A DNA stretch of 44,175 nucleotides from Chloroflexota bacterium (GTDB lineage: Bacteria; Chloroflexota; Dormibacteria; Dormibacterales; Dormibacteraceae), in contig VBJR01000219.1 in assembly GCA_005880175.1 (NCBI GenBank), positions 7,717 through 51,891 on the forward strand, written 5' to 3'. The notes under the pieces are model-generated. The model was not told where the DNA came from, ran no database searches, and was given only the letters and a program-made list of their open reading frames with translations. Positions 25,609 through 32,427 of the stretch are shown piece by piece; positions within the stretch are counted from its first letter, which is position 1, and the number at the start of each line of letters is the position of its first letter. The position numbers were made by a program, and so were the translations under genes.

Positions 25609-26028
25609 ATGATCGACGACCTGGCTTCGCACGTGAACGCCCTGCCGACCGGCTGGGTGCGGGAGATGGGGATCACGATCCTGGCGGCCACTCCGGACGA
25701 GGTGAGCTGCGAGTGGGAGGTCACCGAGAAGCACCACCAGGGCTACGGGATCGTCCACGGCGGGGTCCACTGCGGCGTGATCGAGACGCTGGCGTCGCTG
25801 GGCGCGGCGATCGTGGCCCGGCCCCGCGGCCAGCGGGTCGTGGGCCTGGAGAACAGCACGTCGTTCATCCGCGCGGTCCGGTCGGGCCGCCTGCTGGCCG
25901 TGGCCCGGCCGGTGACGCGGGGCCGGACGACGCAGGTCTGGGAGGCGTCGATCCGCGACGAGGAGGGCCGCCTGGTCGCCGAGGGCCGGGTCCGCCTGCT
26001 CTGCCTGGACGAGGGCCGCGAGCTCTAG
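25609..26028 (+). CDS. PaaI-type hotdog thioesterase
   Basis: 139 residues with the hotdog signature GYGIVHGGVHCGVIETLAS (HGG-x-H...ET) and a C-terminal strand WEASIRDEEGRLVAEGRVRL. PaaI/YdiI-like enzymes hydrolyse aromatic or acyl-CoA thioesters. The ATG lacks a clear ribosome binding site and may be leaderless, with a TACGCT box 11 nt upstream. It is a lone gene between the ncRNA terminator and a repeat-rich gap. Confidence 0.85.
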   Translation: MIDDLASHVNALPTGWVREMGITILAATPDEVSCEWEVTEKHHQGYGIVHGGVHCGVIETLASLGAAIVARPRGQRVVGLENSTSFIRAVRSGRLLAVARPVTRGRTTQVWEASIRDEEGRLVAEGRVRLLCLDEGREL

Positions 26029-26052
26029 CAAGCTGCCGCACATCGGGGCAGC

Positions 26053-26088
26053 CCCCTGAAGACCGGCGCGATGAAGGCCCGTCAGGGG
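26053..26088. terminator. Hairpin after the thioesterase gene
   Basis: CCCCTGA and TCAGGGG form a 7-bp stem with a 22-nt loop, 25 bp past the thioesterase stop. Weak terminator candidate. It begins the gene-free stretch 26029-26322. Confidence 0.3.
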
Positions 26089-26176
26089 CAACCGACCGGC
26101 CGCGTCTCCGCCATGAGGAGGGTGAACCGGGTCATGTGATGGTCGCAGGTGTGCCGCTGCCGTCCCGGATACGTCC

Positions 26177-26256
26177 GGGGAGGGGTTGAAGTGTCGGAAC
26201 TTCAACGTCTCCCGACCTCTTGAGGCGTGCAAGTATCGACACTTCAACCCTTCCCT
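26177..26256. repeat. Nested inverted repeat with TTGAAGTGTCG arms
   Basis: Outer arms 26177-26196 and 26237-26256 pair at 18 of 20 positions (core GGGTTGAAGTGTCG / CGACACTTCAACCC, 14 bp perfect). The left arm can also pair locally with ACTTCAA (TTGAAGT...ACTTCAA), so two folds are mutually exclusive. Its AT content is higher than its surroundings. It could be a miniature mobile element, a switch or a bidirectional terminator between convergent genes. The rest of 26029-26322 shows another GC hairpin near 26260-26296 and no gene. Confidence 0.6.
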
Positions 26257-26322
26257 CCTCGGGGGCTGCGGCGGAATCGCGCCGCGCTGCCCCCGGCGCG
26301 ATGGCCGACGCCCGGTCCTCGA

Positions 26323-26838
26323 TCATGGCCGGCGCCGTTCTCCATCGGCAGGGATGCGCCCCTGGCGCACCCCCCAGCCCACCGCGGCGCCGGTGTACGC
26401 GCCCAGCAGGGCCGGGACCAGGGCGACGATCGACTCGTACAGCGGCGCATGCCCCAGCACCTCCGGCCGGTACGACACCGCGTCCGCCCACACGCCCGAC
26501 AGCGGCACCGCCGCGAACAGCGCCAGCGCGAACAGCCAGGCGCGGCCGGGCCGGTGGGCGCCGAACCCGAAGCCGAACAGCAGCAGCGCGGCGGCCACCG
26601 GCTGCACGTCGTCCGTCGTGTGGAGGTTCAGCCAGCCGACCACGAACGCGGCGACCGCGAGCAGCCCGAGGCGCAGGAGCGGCCCGCGCCGCGCCTCCCG
26701 CGCGTGGGCGTCCAGCGCGCCCCGCACGACGTCCAACACCGTGCCCGGGCCTGGCGGCGTGCCCCGCAGGACGAGCGCGAACTCGTCGCCGTAGCGCTCG
26801 CGCCAGCGCCGGGGGTAGAGGCGGACCAGCGACCTCAT
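26323..26838 (-). CDS. PadR-associated membrane protein
   Basis: 171 residues. The N-terminus (LVRLYPRRWRERYGDEFALVL) is the permease-prefix-like motif common in proteins encoded next to PadR regulators. About four hydrophobic segments follow (GLLAVAAFVVGWL, AAALLLFGFGFG, WLFALALFAAVPL, ALLGAYTGAAVGW). The ATG overlaps the PadR stop (ATGA). A role in membrane stress or as a target of PadR control is suggested only by context. Confidence 0.7.
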   Translation of the reverse strand: MRSLVRLYPRRWRERYGDEFALVLRGTPPGPGTVLDVVRGALDAHAREARRGPLLRLGLLAVAAFVVGWLNLHTTDDVQPVAAALLLFGFGFGAHRPGRAWLFALALFAAVPLSGVWADAVSYRPEVLGHAPLYESIVALVPALLGAYTGAAVGWGVRQGRIPADGERRRP

Positions 26839-27158
26839 GCCTGCGCCAGCCGGCTGCGGCCGGCCGCCGTGACCCGCTCCAGCATCCCCAGGTGGCCCCG
26901 CAGCGCCTCGGCGCCCGGCGGCGTGAGCCGGTACGGACGCCGCCGGTCCTCCGACGGCACCAGCTCGATCAACCCGCGCTCCTCCAGCCGGGCGATCGCC
27001 CCGTACAGCGTGCCCGGGCCGAGCCGCACGCCACTCAGCTTCTCGACGTCCGCCGCGATCGCGTAGCCGTGCTTGGGGCGGTCCGCGATGCTGACCATCA
27101 CCAGCACGGCCGGCTCCGCGAACCGCCCCAGGCCGCCGATGCCCTCGTTCTGCTTCAC
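26835..27158 (-). CDS. PadR-family transcriptional regulator
   Basis: 107 residues with the PadR winged helix: PAVLVMVSIADRPKHGYAI, GPGTLYGAIARLEERGLIEL, then RPYRLTPPGAEALRGHL. These repressors sense phenolic acids, drugs or membrane stress and usually control their own operon. GTG start overlaps the upstream stop (GTGA), so three genes are coupled: membrane protein, PadR, membrane protein. The likely operator is the palindrome at 27740-27751. Confidence 0.88.
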   Translation of the reverse strand: MKQNEGIGGLGRFAEPAVLVMVSIADRPKHGYAIAADVEKLSGVRLGPGTLYGAIARLEERGLIELVPSEDRRRPYRLTPPGAEALRGHLGMLERVTAAGRSRLAQA

Positions 27159-27739
27159 ACCGGCCACCCCGCGATCCCGTGGAACGGGCTGCCCTCGCCG
27201 CCGATCTCGAACGTGCCCGGCCCCAGCTGACCGGCGCCCTCCGTGACCACGAAGCGGCTCCCGCGCACCGGCGACGGCACGCGGAACGTCAGTGGCACGT
27301 CCGTGTGCTCCCCGGGCTGCAGCAGCGTCCGCAGGCCGCTGGCGTCCAACGGAGCGACCTGACCGCCGCCCGGCACCTCCACGTACGCGCGGGCCAGGTT
27401 CGCGCGCATCGGCCGGCCGCGGCCCCGGTTCTCCACCCGCACGTCCACGAGCAGGTCGCCGGCCGCGTCGGGACGCGCCGCCACCATCGAGGCGCACCAG
27501 TCGTCGAAGCACTTGGTGTCGCCGGGCCGCAGCTCGCGGGTGCCGCTCACCAGGCCCGCGCCCACGAGCACGCTTCCGTACACGACGGCCAGGGCGCCGG
27601 CGGCGCCGCCGAGCACCGCCGCGGAGCGCCAGCGGCGGCGGACGAGCTGCACGGCGATCGACACGAGGAGGGCGACCAGGCCGGCGGCCGACAGGAGCAT
27701 GAGCAGGTCCGCCAGAGCGGAGACCGTCTGGATCGTCAC
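27155..27739 (-). CDS. Two-TM membrane protein with extracytoplasmic beta domain
   Basis: 194 residues. TM helices at about 10-30 and 42-63. A beta-sandwich-like domain follows with a Cys pair (KCFDDWCASM) and strands such as LLVDVRVENRGRG, as in DUF4352-like domains. First gene of the PadR operon. The GTG at 27739 directly abuts the ACGATATATCGT palindrome, so translation is probably leaderless. Function unknown. Confidence 0.65.
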   Translation of the reverse strand: MTIQTVSALADLLMLLSAAGLVALLVSIAVQLVRRRWRSAAVLGGAAGALAVVYGSVLVGAGLVSGTRELRPGDTKCFDDWCASMVAARPDAAGDLLVDVRVENRGRGRPMRANLARAYVEVPGGGQVAPLDASGLRTLLQPGEHTDVPLTFRVPSPVRGSRFVVTEGAGQLGPGTFEIGGEGSPFHGIAGWPV

Positions 27740-27751
27740 ACGATATATCGT
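27740..27751. promoter_or_regulatory. PadR operator candidate ACGATATATCGT over a -10 box
   Basis: A perfect 12-bp palindrome overlapping the minus-strand -10 candidate TACGAT (27752-27747), which lies 7 nt before the GTG start. A bound repressor here would block RNA polymerase. Autoregulation by the PadR encoded in the same operon is the natural reading. Confidence 0.5.
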
Positions 27752-27759
27752 ATCACGTA

Positions 27760-29127
27760 CTAAACGGCGATCGCCGGCGGCGGCGCAGCGGCCAGCAGCT
27801 CCCCGAAGAAGGGGGTGAGGAGGCGGTCGGCCGGGTCGTACCGACCCCGCACGACTTCAAATCGTGCGATCCGCTCCCCGAACGCCCGGTCCACGTGCGC
27901 CCGGGTCAGCAGGCTCGTCTGGTCGAGCAGCGGCACGCCGCCGAGCTCCGCGCCCAGGTCGTTGTACGCGCGCAGGAAGTCGTCCCAGCCCGCGCCGCCC
28001 GTCGAGACCGGGTCGATCGTGACGACCGGCCCGTCGAAGGACTGCGAGAGCAGCGAGCCCTGGTCGGCCTCGAGCCGGCGGCCGGCGGCGAGGAGGTCCG
28101 GGCGGTAGCCGTGCTCCCGCTGGTGCTGCCGCGCGAACTCGACATACCGGCGCACGCACAGGGCGTACCGCTCCTCCGGGAATGCCCACGTGCTGAACGT
28201 GCTCGCGGCCCCGCCGGCCGCCTGCTGCGCCGCGGCCGCCGTGCGCTCGCCCCGGACGGCGGTGGTCGCGGCCCGGACGGTCAGCCGGCTGGCCACGTCG
28301 GTGAGGACGTGCCGCGCGGGGCCGGCGGGGGCCACGCGGCGCACCAGGTGGCCGGCGCCCGGCGCCCAGCGGCCCCAGATCGCGTTCCGGAGCGGCCACG
28401 GCCCGTCCCCGACCTCGTGGCCGGCGAGGTCCTCCTGGTACGCGCGCCGCTCGACCAGCAAGGCGTCGGTGAACGGGTCGAGGTACAGCGTGATGGACTC
28501 GCCCCGCTCCCGCGGCGCGAGCAGCGCGCGTTCGAGGTCCGCCAGCCGGTGCCGCTCGTGGCGCACCCGCATCGGGACCTGCGGCCGGACCCGGAACGTG
28601 GCCTCGTACACGGTCCCCAGGAGGCCGTGGCTGGAGCGCGCCAGCCGCAGCAGCTCGGGGTCGGACTCCGTGATCTCGACCGGGTCGCCCGCCGGCGTGA
28701 TCAGCTTGATCGACGTCGCGTACGAGGCGGTCTGACCCGACTCGCCCGGCATCGACGAGTCCCTGGCCCCGGTGCACGCCGCGGCGCCGATCGTCAGGTC
28801 GCCCAGCTCCGGGTTGACGTGGAGCTGGAGGCCGCGCCCGCGCAGCTCGCGCGCCACGTCGCGGGAGCGCGCGCCCGCCTGCGCCGTGACGTGGTCGGCG
28901 CCGATCTCCAGGACGCGGTCCATCCGCCGCATCTCGATCAGCGTGCCGCCGGCGGCGGCGCCGCACGCCGTGGCCGCGTGGTTGGAACCGGCGGCGCGGA
29001 CCGGGTTGGGATAGCGCTCCCTGTCGCGCAGGATCGCCGCGATCTCCTCGGCCGTCTCCGCCTCCACGATCACCGCGGGCCGCGACCCGGCGTCGCCGAA
29101 CCAGTTGCCGACCTCGACCCCGCCCAT
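27760..29127 (-). CDS. FAD-linked oxidase (VAO/PCMH family; aldonolactone/alditol oxidase-like)
   Basis: 455 residues. The PCMH FAD domain has PVRAAGSNHAATA (the GSGHS loop, His50), LQLHVNPELGDLTIGAAACTG and SSHGLLGTVYEATFRV. The C-terminal part ends with the YDPADRLLTPFF motif that resembles the ALO domain end. Such flavoproteins oxidise alcohols or aldehydes with O2. GGAGG about 9 nt upstream of ATG 29127 decides the start. Last gene of the oxylipin-type operon, 38 bp after the lipase. A role in oxidising fatty alcohols or hydroxy-lipids is inference; a sugar-lactone oxidase unrelated to lipids is possible. Confidence 0.8.
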   Translation of the reverse strand: MGGVEVGNWFGDAGSRPAVIVEAETAEEIAAILRDRERYPNPVRAAGSNHAATACGAAAGGTLIEMRRMDRVLEIGADHVTAQAGARSRDVARELRGRGLQLHVNPELGDLTIGAAACTGARDSSMPGESGQTASYATSIKLITPAGDPVEITESDPELLRLARSSHGLLGTVYEATFRVRPQVPMRVRHERHRLADLERALLAPRERGESITLYLDPFTDALLVERRAYQEDLAGHEVGDGPWPLRNAIWGRWAPGAGHLVRRVAPAGPARHVLTDVASRLTVRAATTAVRGERTAAAAQQAAGGAASTFSTWAFPEERYALCVRRYVEFARQHQREHGYRPDLLAAGRRLEADQGSLLSQSFDGPVVTIDPVSTGGAGWDDFLRAYNDLGAELGGVPLLDQTSLLTRAHVDRAFGERIARFEVVRGRYDPADRLLTPFFGELLAAAPPPAIAV

Positions 29128-29165
29128 GCCTGCCGACCTCCCCCGCATGAATGTCGCGAGCCGGG

Positions 29166-30104
29166 TCAGGCCGTGCCCGACTGGCCCGGGAGCAGCTGCT
29201 GCTCCGTGATCCAGGCCTTGGTGTCGTCGCGGGCGCGCCGCATGACCTGGGCGATGACGTCCGGCGTGAAGTCGAAGCCCTTGACCGGCAGCTCGACCAC
29301 CGGCGGATGGATGTGGTGGATGATGCCCGCCCGGCCCATCCGGAGCTGCACGTAGTCCTGCTCCAGCCGGGAGGCGGCGTGCATCGCGATCGAAAACGCC
29401 TTGGTCATGTTGTCGAGCAGGTTCGTCGGCGCATGGAGGAGCTCGCCGTCGTAGCCGATCGCGCACGCGTAGATCGTCCCGCAGCCCGCCAGGGCCAGCT
29501 CCGAGAGCGGCTGGTTGTCCGCCACGCCGCCGTCCACGAGCAGGCGGCCGCCGATCGCCTTGGGCGGGAACACGCCGGGGATCGCGGATGATGCCACCAG
29601 CGCGTCGGCCACGTCCGCGTCGCCCGGGAAGCGGTAGCTCTCGCCCGTCAGGCGGTCGGTCGCCTTCACGATCAGCTCCGGCCGGCCGTCGCGCCCGAAG
29701 TAGTCGAACGTCAGCCGGTCCCGCCCCGCCAGGTCGTGGAACGCGTCCGCCAGCAGTCCCCGGATGGACTCGTTGCTGCCCAGGGCGAGCAGGTGCGTCC
29801 GATCGACGATGGCGTGCCCGAGCACCTGCAGCACGGTCAGGCCCAGCGAGCGGTTGCTGACCTGCTGCGTGCCGAGCGCGGCCGCGCTGATGCCGGCGCC
29901 GCCGACCGGGTCGATCGCGTGCGCGGCGGCGGCGATGGCGCCGGCCGACACGCCGACGATCACGTCCGGCCGGATGCCCAGGTCCACGAACGCCTGGGCC
30001 ACCCCGAGCTCGACGATCAGCAGGGGGCCGCCGCCCGAGTACGAGATGCCGACCCGCCGCCGATCCGCCGCGAGCTCCCGGTCGTGGAGGATCGGCTCTG
30101 GCAT
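29166..30104 (-). CDS. Patatin-like phospholipase/acyl hydrolase
   Basis: 312 residues. Oxyanion loop SGGGP (22-26), nucleophile Ser53 in GVSAG, and catalytic Asp191 in LVDGGVADNQPL: the Ser-Asp dyad of patatins is complete. No signal peptide, so cytosolic or membrane-face. It would release free fatty acids from phospholipids or other acyl lipids. Starts 4 bp after the second nitroreductase-like gene, so it is co-expressed with the heme dioxygenase genes. Supplying their fatty-acid substrate is the obvious hypothesis. Confidence 0.88.
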   Translation of the reverse strand: MPEPILHDRELAADRRRVGISYSGGGPLLIVELGVAQAFVDLGIRPDVIVGVSAGAIAAAAHAIDPVGGAGISAAALGTQQVSNRSLGLTVLQVLGHAIVDRTHLLALGSNESIRGLLADAFHDLAGRDRLTFDYFGRDGRPELIVKATDRLTGESYRFPGDADVADALVASSAIPGVFPPKAIGGRLLVDGGVADNQPLSELALAGCGTIYACAIGYDGELLHAPTNLLDNMTKAFSIAMHAASRLEQDYVQLRMGRAGIIHHIHPPVVELPVKGFDFTPDVIAQVMRRARDDTKAWITEQQLLPGQSGTA

Positions 30105-30108
30105 GGCG

Positions 30109-31402
30109 CTACCGCGCTCCGCCCGCGCCGTGCCAGAGCTCGTCGTGGCGAGCCTGGGTGCCGCTGTAGCCGTGCTCGAACAGGGAGTCGTAGTAGCCGA
30201 GGTCGGTGTGGTGCGCCTGCACCCAGATCCCGGGCACGAACATCGCGTCGACGTGGGCCGGGAACCGCCCGTACGTGTCCCAGATGTAGTTGCAGATGTC
30301 GCGTGTGCACTCGATGACCTCGGGCGAATAGTGCGGGACCTCCTCCAGGAACACCTCGCCCTTCCCGGGATGGAACACCTTCTTGAGGTCCGACGTCTCG
30401 CTGTACACGCCCGACTTCCCGTACTTGTGCTCGACCAGCGCGTCCACCGCCGCGGACATGCTCGGGTAGTACGGCGGGCAGTACCCCTCCAGTAGGCCGT
30501 CGAGGCCCACCGGGTTGGGGCGCCACGCGGGCAGCGGCGTGATCGGCTTCAGGAGCTTGCGCAGCAGGCCGGCGCGCGGCTCCTCGTACCGGAACCCCAG
30601 GCCCTTGCCGAACCGGGAGTACGTCGGGTCCGGGTCGCCGAGCAGGAGGGGACCGGGGAACGCGGCGTGCACCCAGCCGCCGAGCCCCATCGTCTGGATG
30701 GTCAGCAGCAGGTTCTGGACCAGCAGCTCCGCCTCGACGTGGATCCGGAACGTGCCCAGGAACCCGAGGGGCAGGGGCAGGCTCCTGTCGAGGAATCCCG
30801 ACTTGACCCACTTCTTGACCCCCGCGACCCGGTAGAAGTTCCAGTCGTCGATGGGCGTGGGCCGGGGGCCGTCGCGGTGGGACAGGACGAACATCAGCCC
30901 GTTGATGTACTGCCGGGTCAGGTCCACCACGAGGGAAGTCCAGCCGGTGGTCCAGCACCTTGACCTTGCACGACTCGGCGAGCGCGATCAGGGCCTCCGG
31001 CGTCAGCCCGTCCCGCCAGCGGTCCGGGTCGGGGTCCCCGGGCTCCCGCAGGAAGTACGTGCCCGAGTCGTTGATCATGAAGAAGTGCGTCGACTGGGCG
31101 TTGTCGGGGCTGCTGGCCGACCGCCCCGTCACCTCCAGCATCGGGGTGCCGGCGAGCTTCCTGCCGTCCGTTGTCGCGTATGGCAGGTCGGGCATCGTGA
31201 CCCCGGTGATGCCGGTGACCGCGATGAGGACGGCCTCCTCGAGCGGGGTCAGCGGCTCCGGCTTCCCGGCCGAGGTGTAGCTCAGCTCGCCGGCGGGGAT
31301 GGGACCGAGGCCCCTGCTGATCCGCCGCGACCGGCGATTGAGCAGCGCCGAGAAGAACGGGTAGTCGAGGGCCTCCTCGAGACCGCGCGCCCCGTCCGTC
31401 AC
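30109..31402 (-). pseudogene. Nitroreductase-like protein, paralogue 2 (internal deletion and frame break)
   Basis: Paralogue of the 34298-35686 gene. Conserved parts: NRRSRRISRG, LEEAVLIAVTGITGVTMPD, SPDNAQSTHFFMINDSGTY, QYINGLMF and NLLLTIQTMGLGGWVH. At about 30938-30945 the frame changes, and roughly 30 residues present in paralogue 1 (its residues about 157-188) are missing between LDHRLD and VVDLTRQYI. The GTG start overlaps the catalase-related gene (GTGA). If real, the gene makes only a truncated N-terminal protein. Confidence 0.65.
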
Positions 31403-32427
31403 GTCCAGTGCCCCTGCCCGGCGTCGCGGCCCCCGCGGAGGGCCTGGCTGGCCTCGTACACCCAGCGCCGCGCCCGGTTCATGCTGCCGAGCGGCCGCAG
31501 GCCCTCCACGCAGTTCCAGGGCGTGAAGTCGAGGCCGTCCACGTGCTCCGCCGCCCGCCGGCTCTCGTCCGTCGTCAGGTCCTGCCGCGGGATGACCAGC
31601 GTGGCGATCGTCTCCTGGGGACCGCTCGACTGCCACTGGACGGTGCCGTCCTCGATCGGGGTCGAGCGCTCGTCCACGAACCGCTGCACGCGGAAGCCGA
31701 ACCGGACCGGACCCCGCCCGAGCCGGTCCACCAGCTCGTCGCGGAGGTAGTCGTCGCCGGTCGCGCCGCCGGCGGGCGGGGCGGCGTCGAGCGGTTCCAG
31801 CACGTACTTCAGCGCGCAGGTGCCGAACGCGATGGGGCAGCGGCTCCAGAACCGCTCCGTGGCCAGGCTGCTCACGTGGCGCGAGGTCCCGGCGTTGAGC
31901 ACGCGGAGCACGCGCACCATCTCGAACGGCCCCAGCCCGACCAGCAGGTGCCAGAGGGTGCCGGCGAAGGACGAGCTCGCGAACGCCCGGGCGACGACCA
32001 TGAACTGGATCGGGTCGCGCGCATGCGACGCCGGCGCGTTGGTGCCGAGGAAATCCTGCATGGTGGACTCGCCCGCGTGCACCCGGATCGCCAGCCCTCG
32101 CAGGTCCCGCGCGGAGTCCGGCTCGACGAGCCCGTTGCAGTTCGAGAAGCGGACGGTCGCCGGGTACGTCGCGCCGGGCTCGAGCAGGCTGTTGCGCAGG
32201 TCGGCCGGGACGTCCTCGGCGACCTGGAACTCCGCGTTCGTGATGCCCGCCAGGATCTTGGCGTGCTGGCCGCGGCGGATGACCGGCGCGTGCTGGCGCG
32301 CCTGCACCAGCGACTGGATCTCGTTCATCGCGGCGGCGAAGCCCCGGATGAGCTCGTCCTCGCGGGCCTGGCTCCCGCCCAGGTAGACCTCGCGCCAGCC
32401 CTGGCCGGGCACCGTCTGCGCGCTCAC
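31399..32427 (-). CDS. Catalase-related heme protein (small clade; fatty-acid hydroperoxide type)
   Basis: 342 residues, much smaller than true catalases (about 480 or more). Distal His55 lies in GQHAKILAG. The heme-pocket block YPATVRFSNCNGL, then SARDLRGLAIRVH, and DPIQFMVVARAF follow. The proximal ligand motif R320xxxY324 is in NRARRWVYEAS near the C-terminus. The residue before the distal His is Gln54 (Val in catalases, Thr in coral allene oxide synthase). Small catalase-related proteins include allene oxide synthase and the mycobacterial peroxidase MAP-2744c. Coupled to both neighbours by GTGA overlaps. Predicted role: conversion of fatty-acid hydroperoxides. Confidence 0.85.
   Translation of the reverse strand: MSAQTVPGQGWREVYLGGSQAREDELIRGFAAAMNEIQSLVQARQHAPVIRRGQHAKILAGITNAEFQVAEDVPADLRNSLLEPGATYPATVRFSNCNGLVEPDSARDLRGLAIRVHAGESTMQDFLGTNAPASHARDPIQFMVVARAFASSSFAGTLWHLLVGLGPFEMVRVLRVLNAGTSRHVSSLATERFWSRCPIAFGTCALKYVLEPLDAAPPAGGATGDDYLRDELVDRLGRGPVRFGFRVQRFVDERSTPIEDGTVQWQSSGPQETIATLVIPRQDLTTDESRRAAEHVDGLDFTPWNCVEGLRPLGSMNRARRWVYEASQALRGGRDAGQGHWT

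Noticed and set aside
31399..32427. Ordinary catalase for H2O2 removal
   Set aside because: Too short, with a non-Val residue beside the distal His and embedded in a lipid-oxygenase operon; kept as catalase-related instead.
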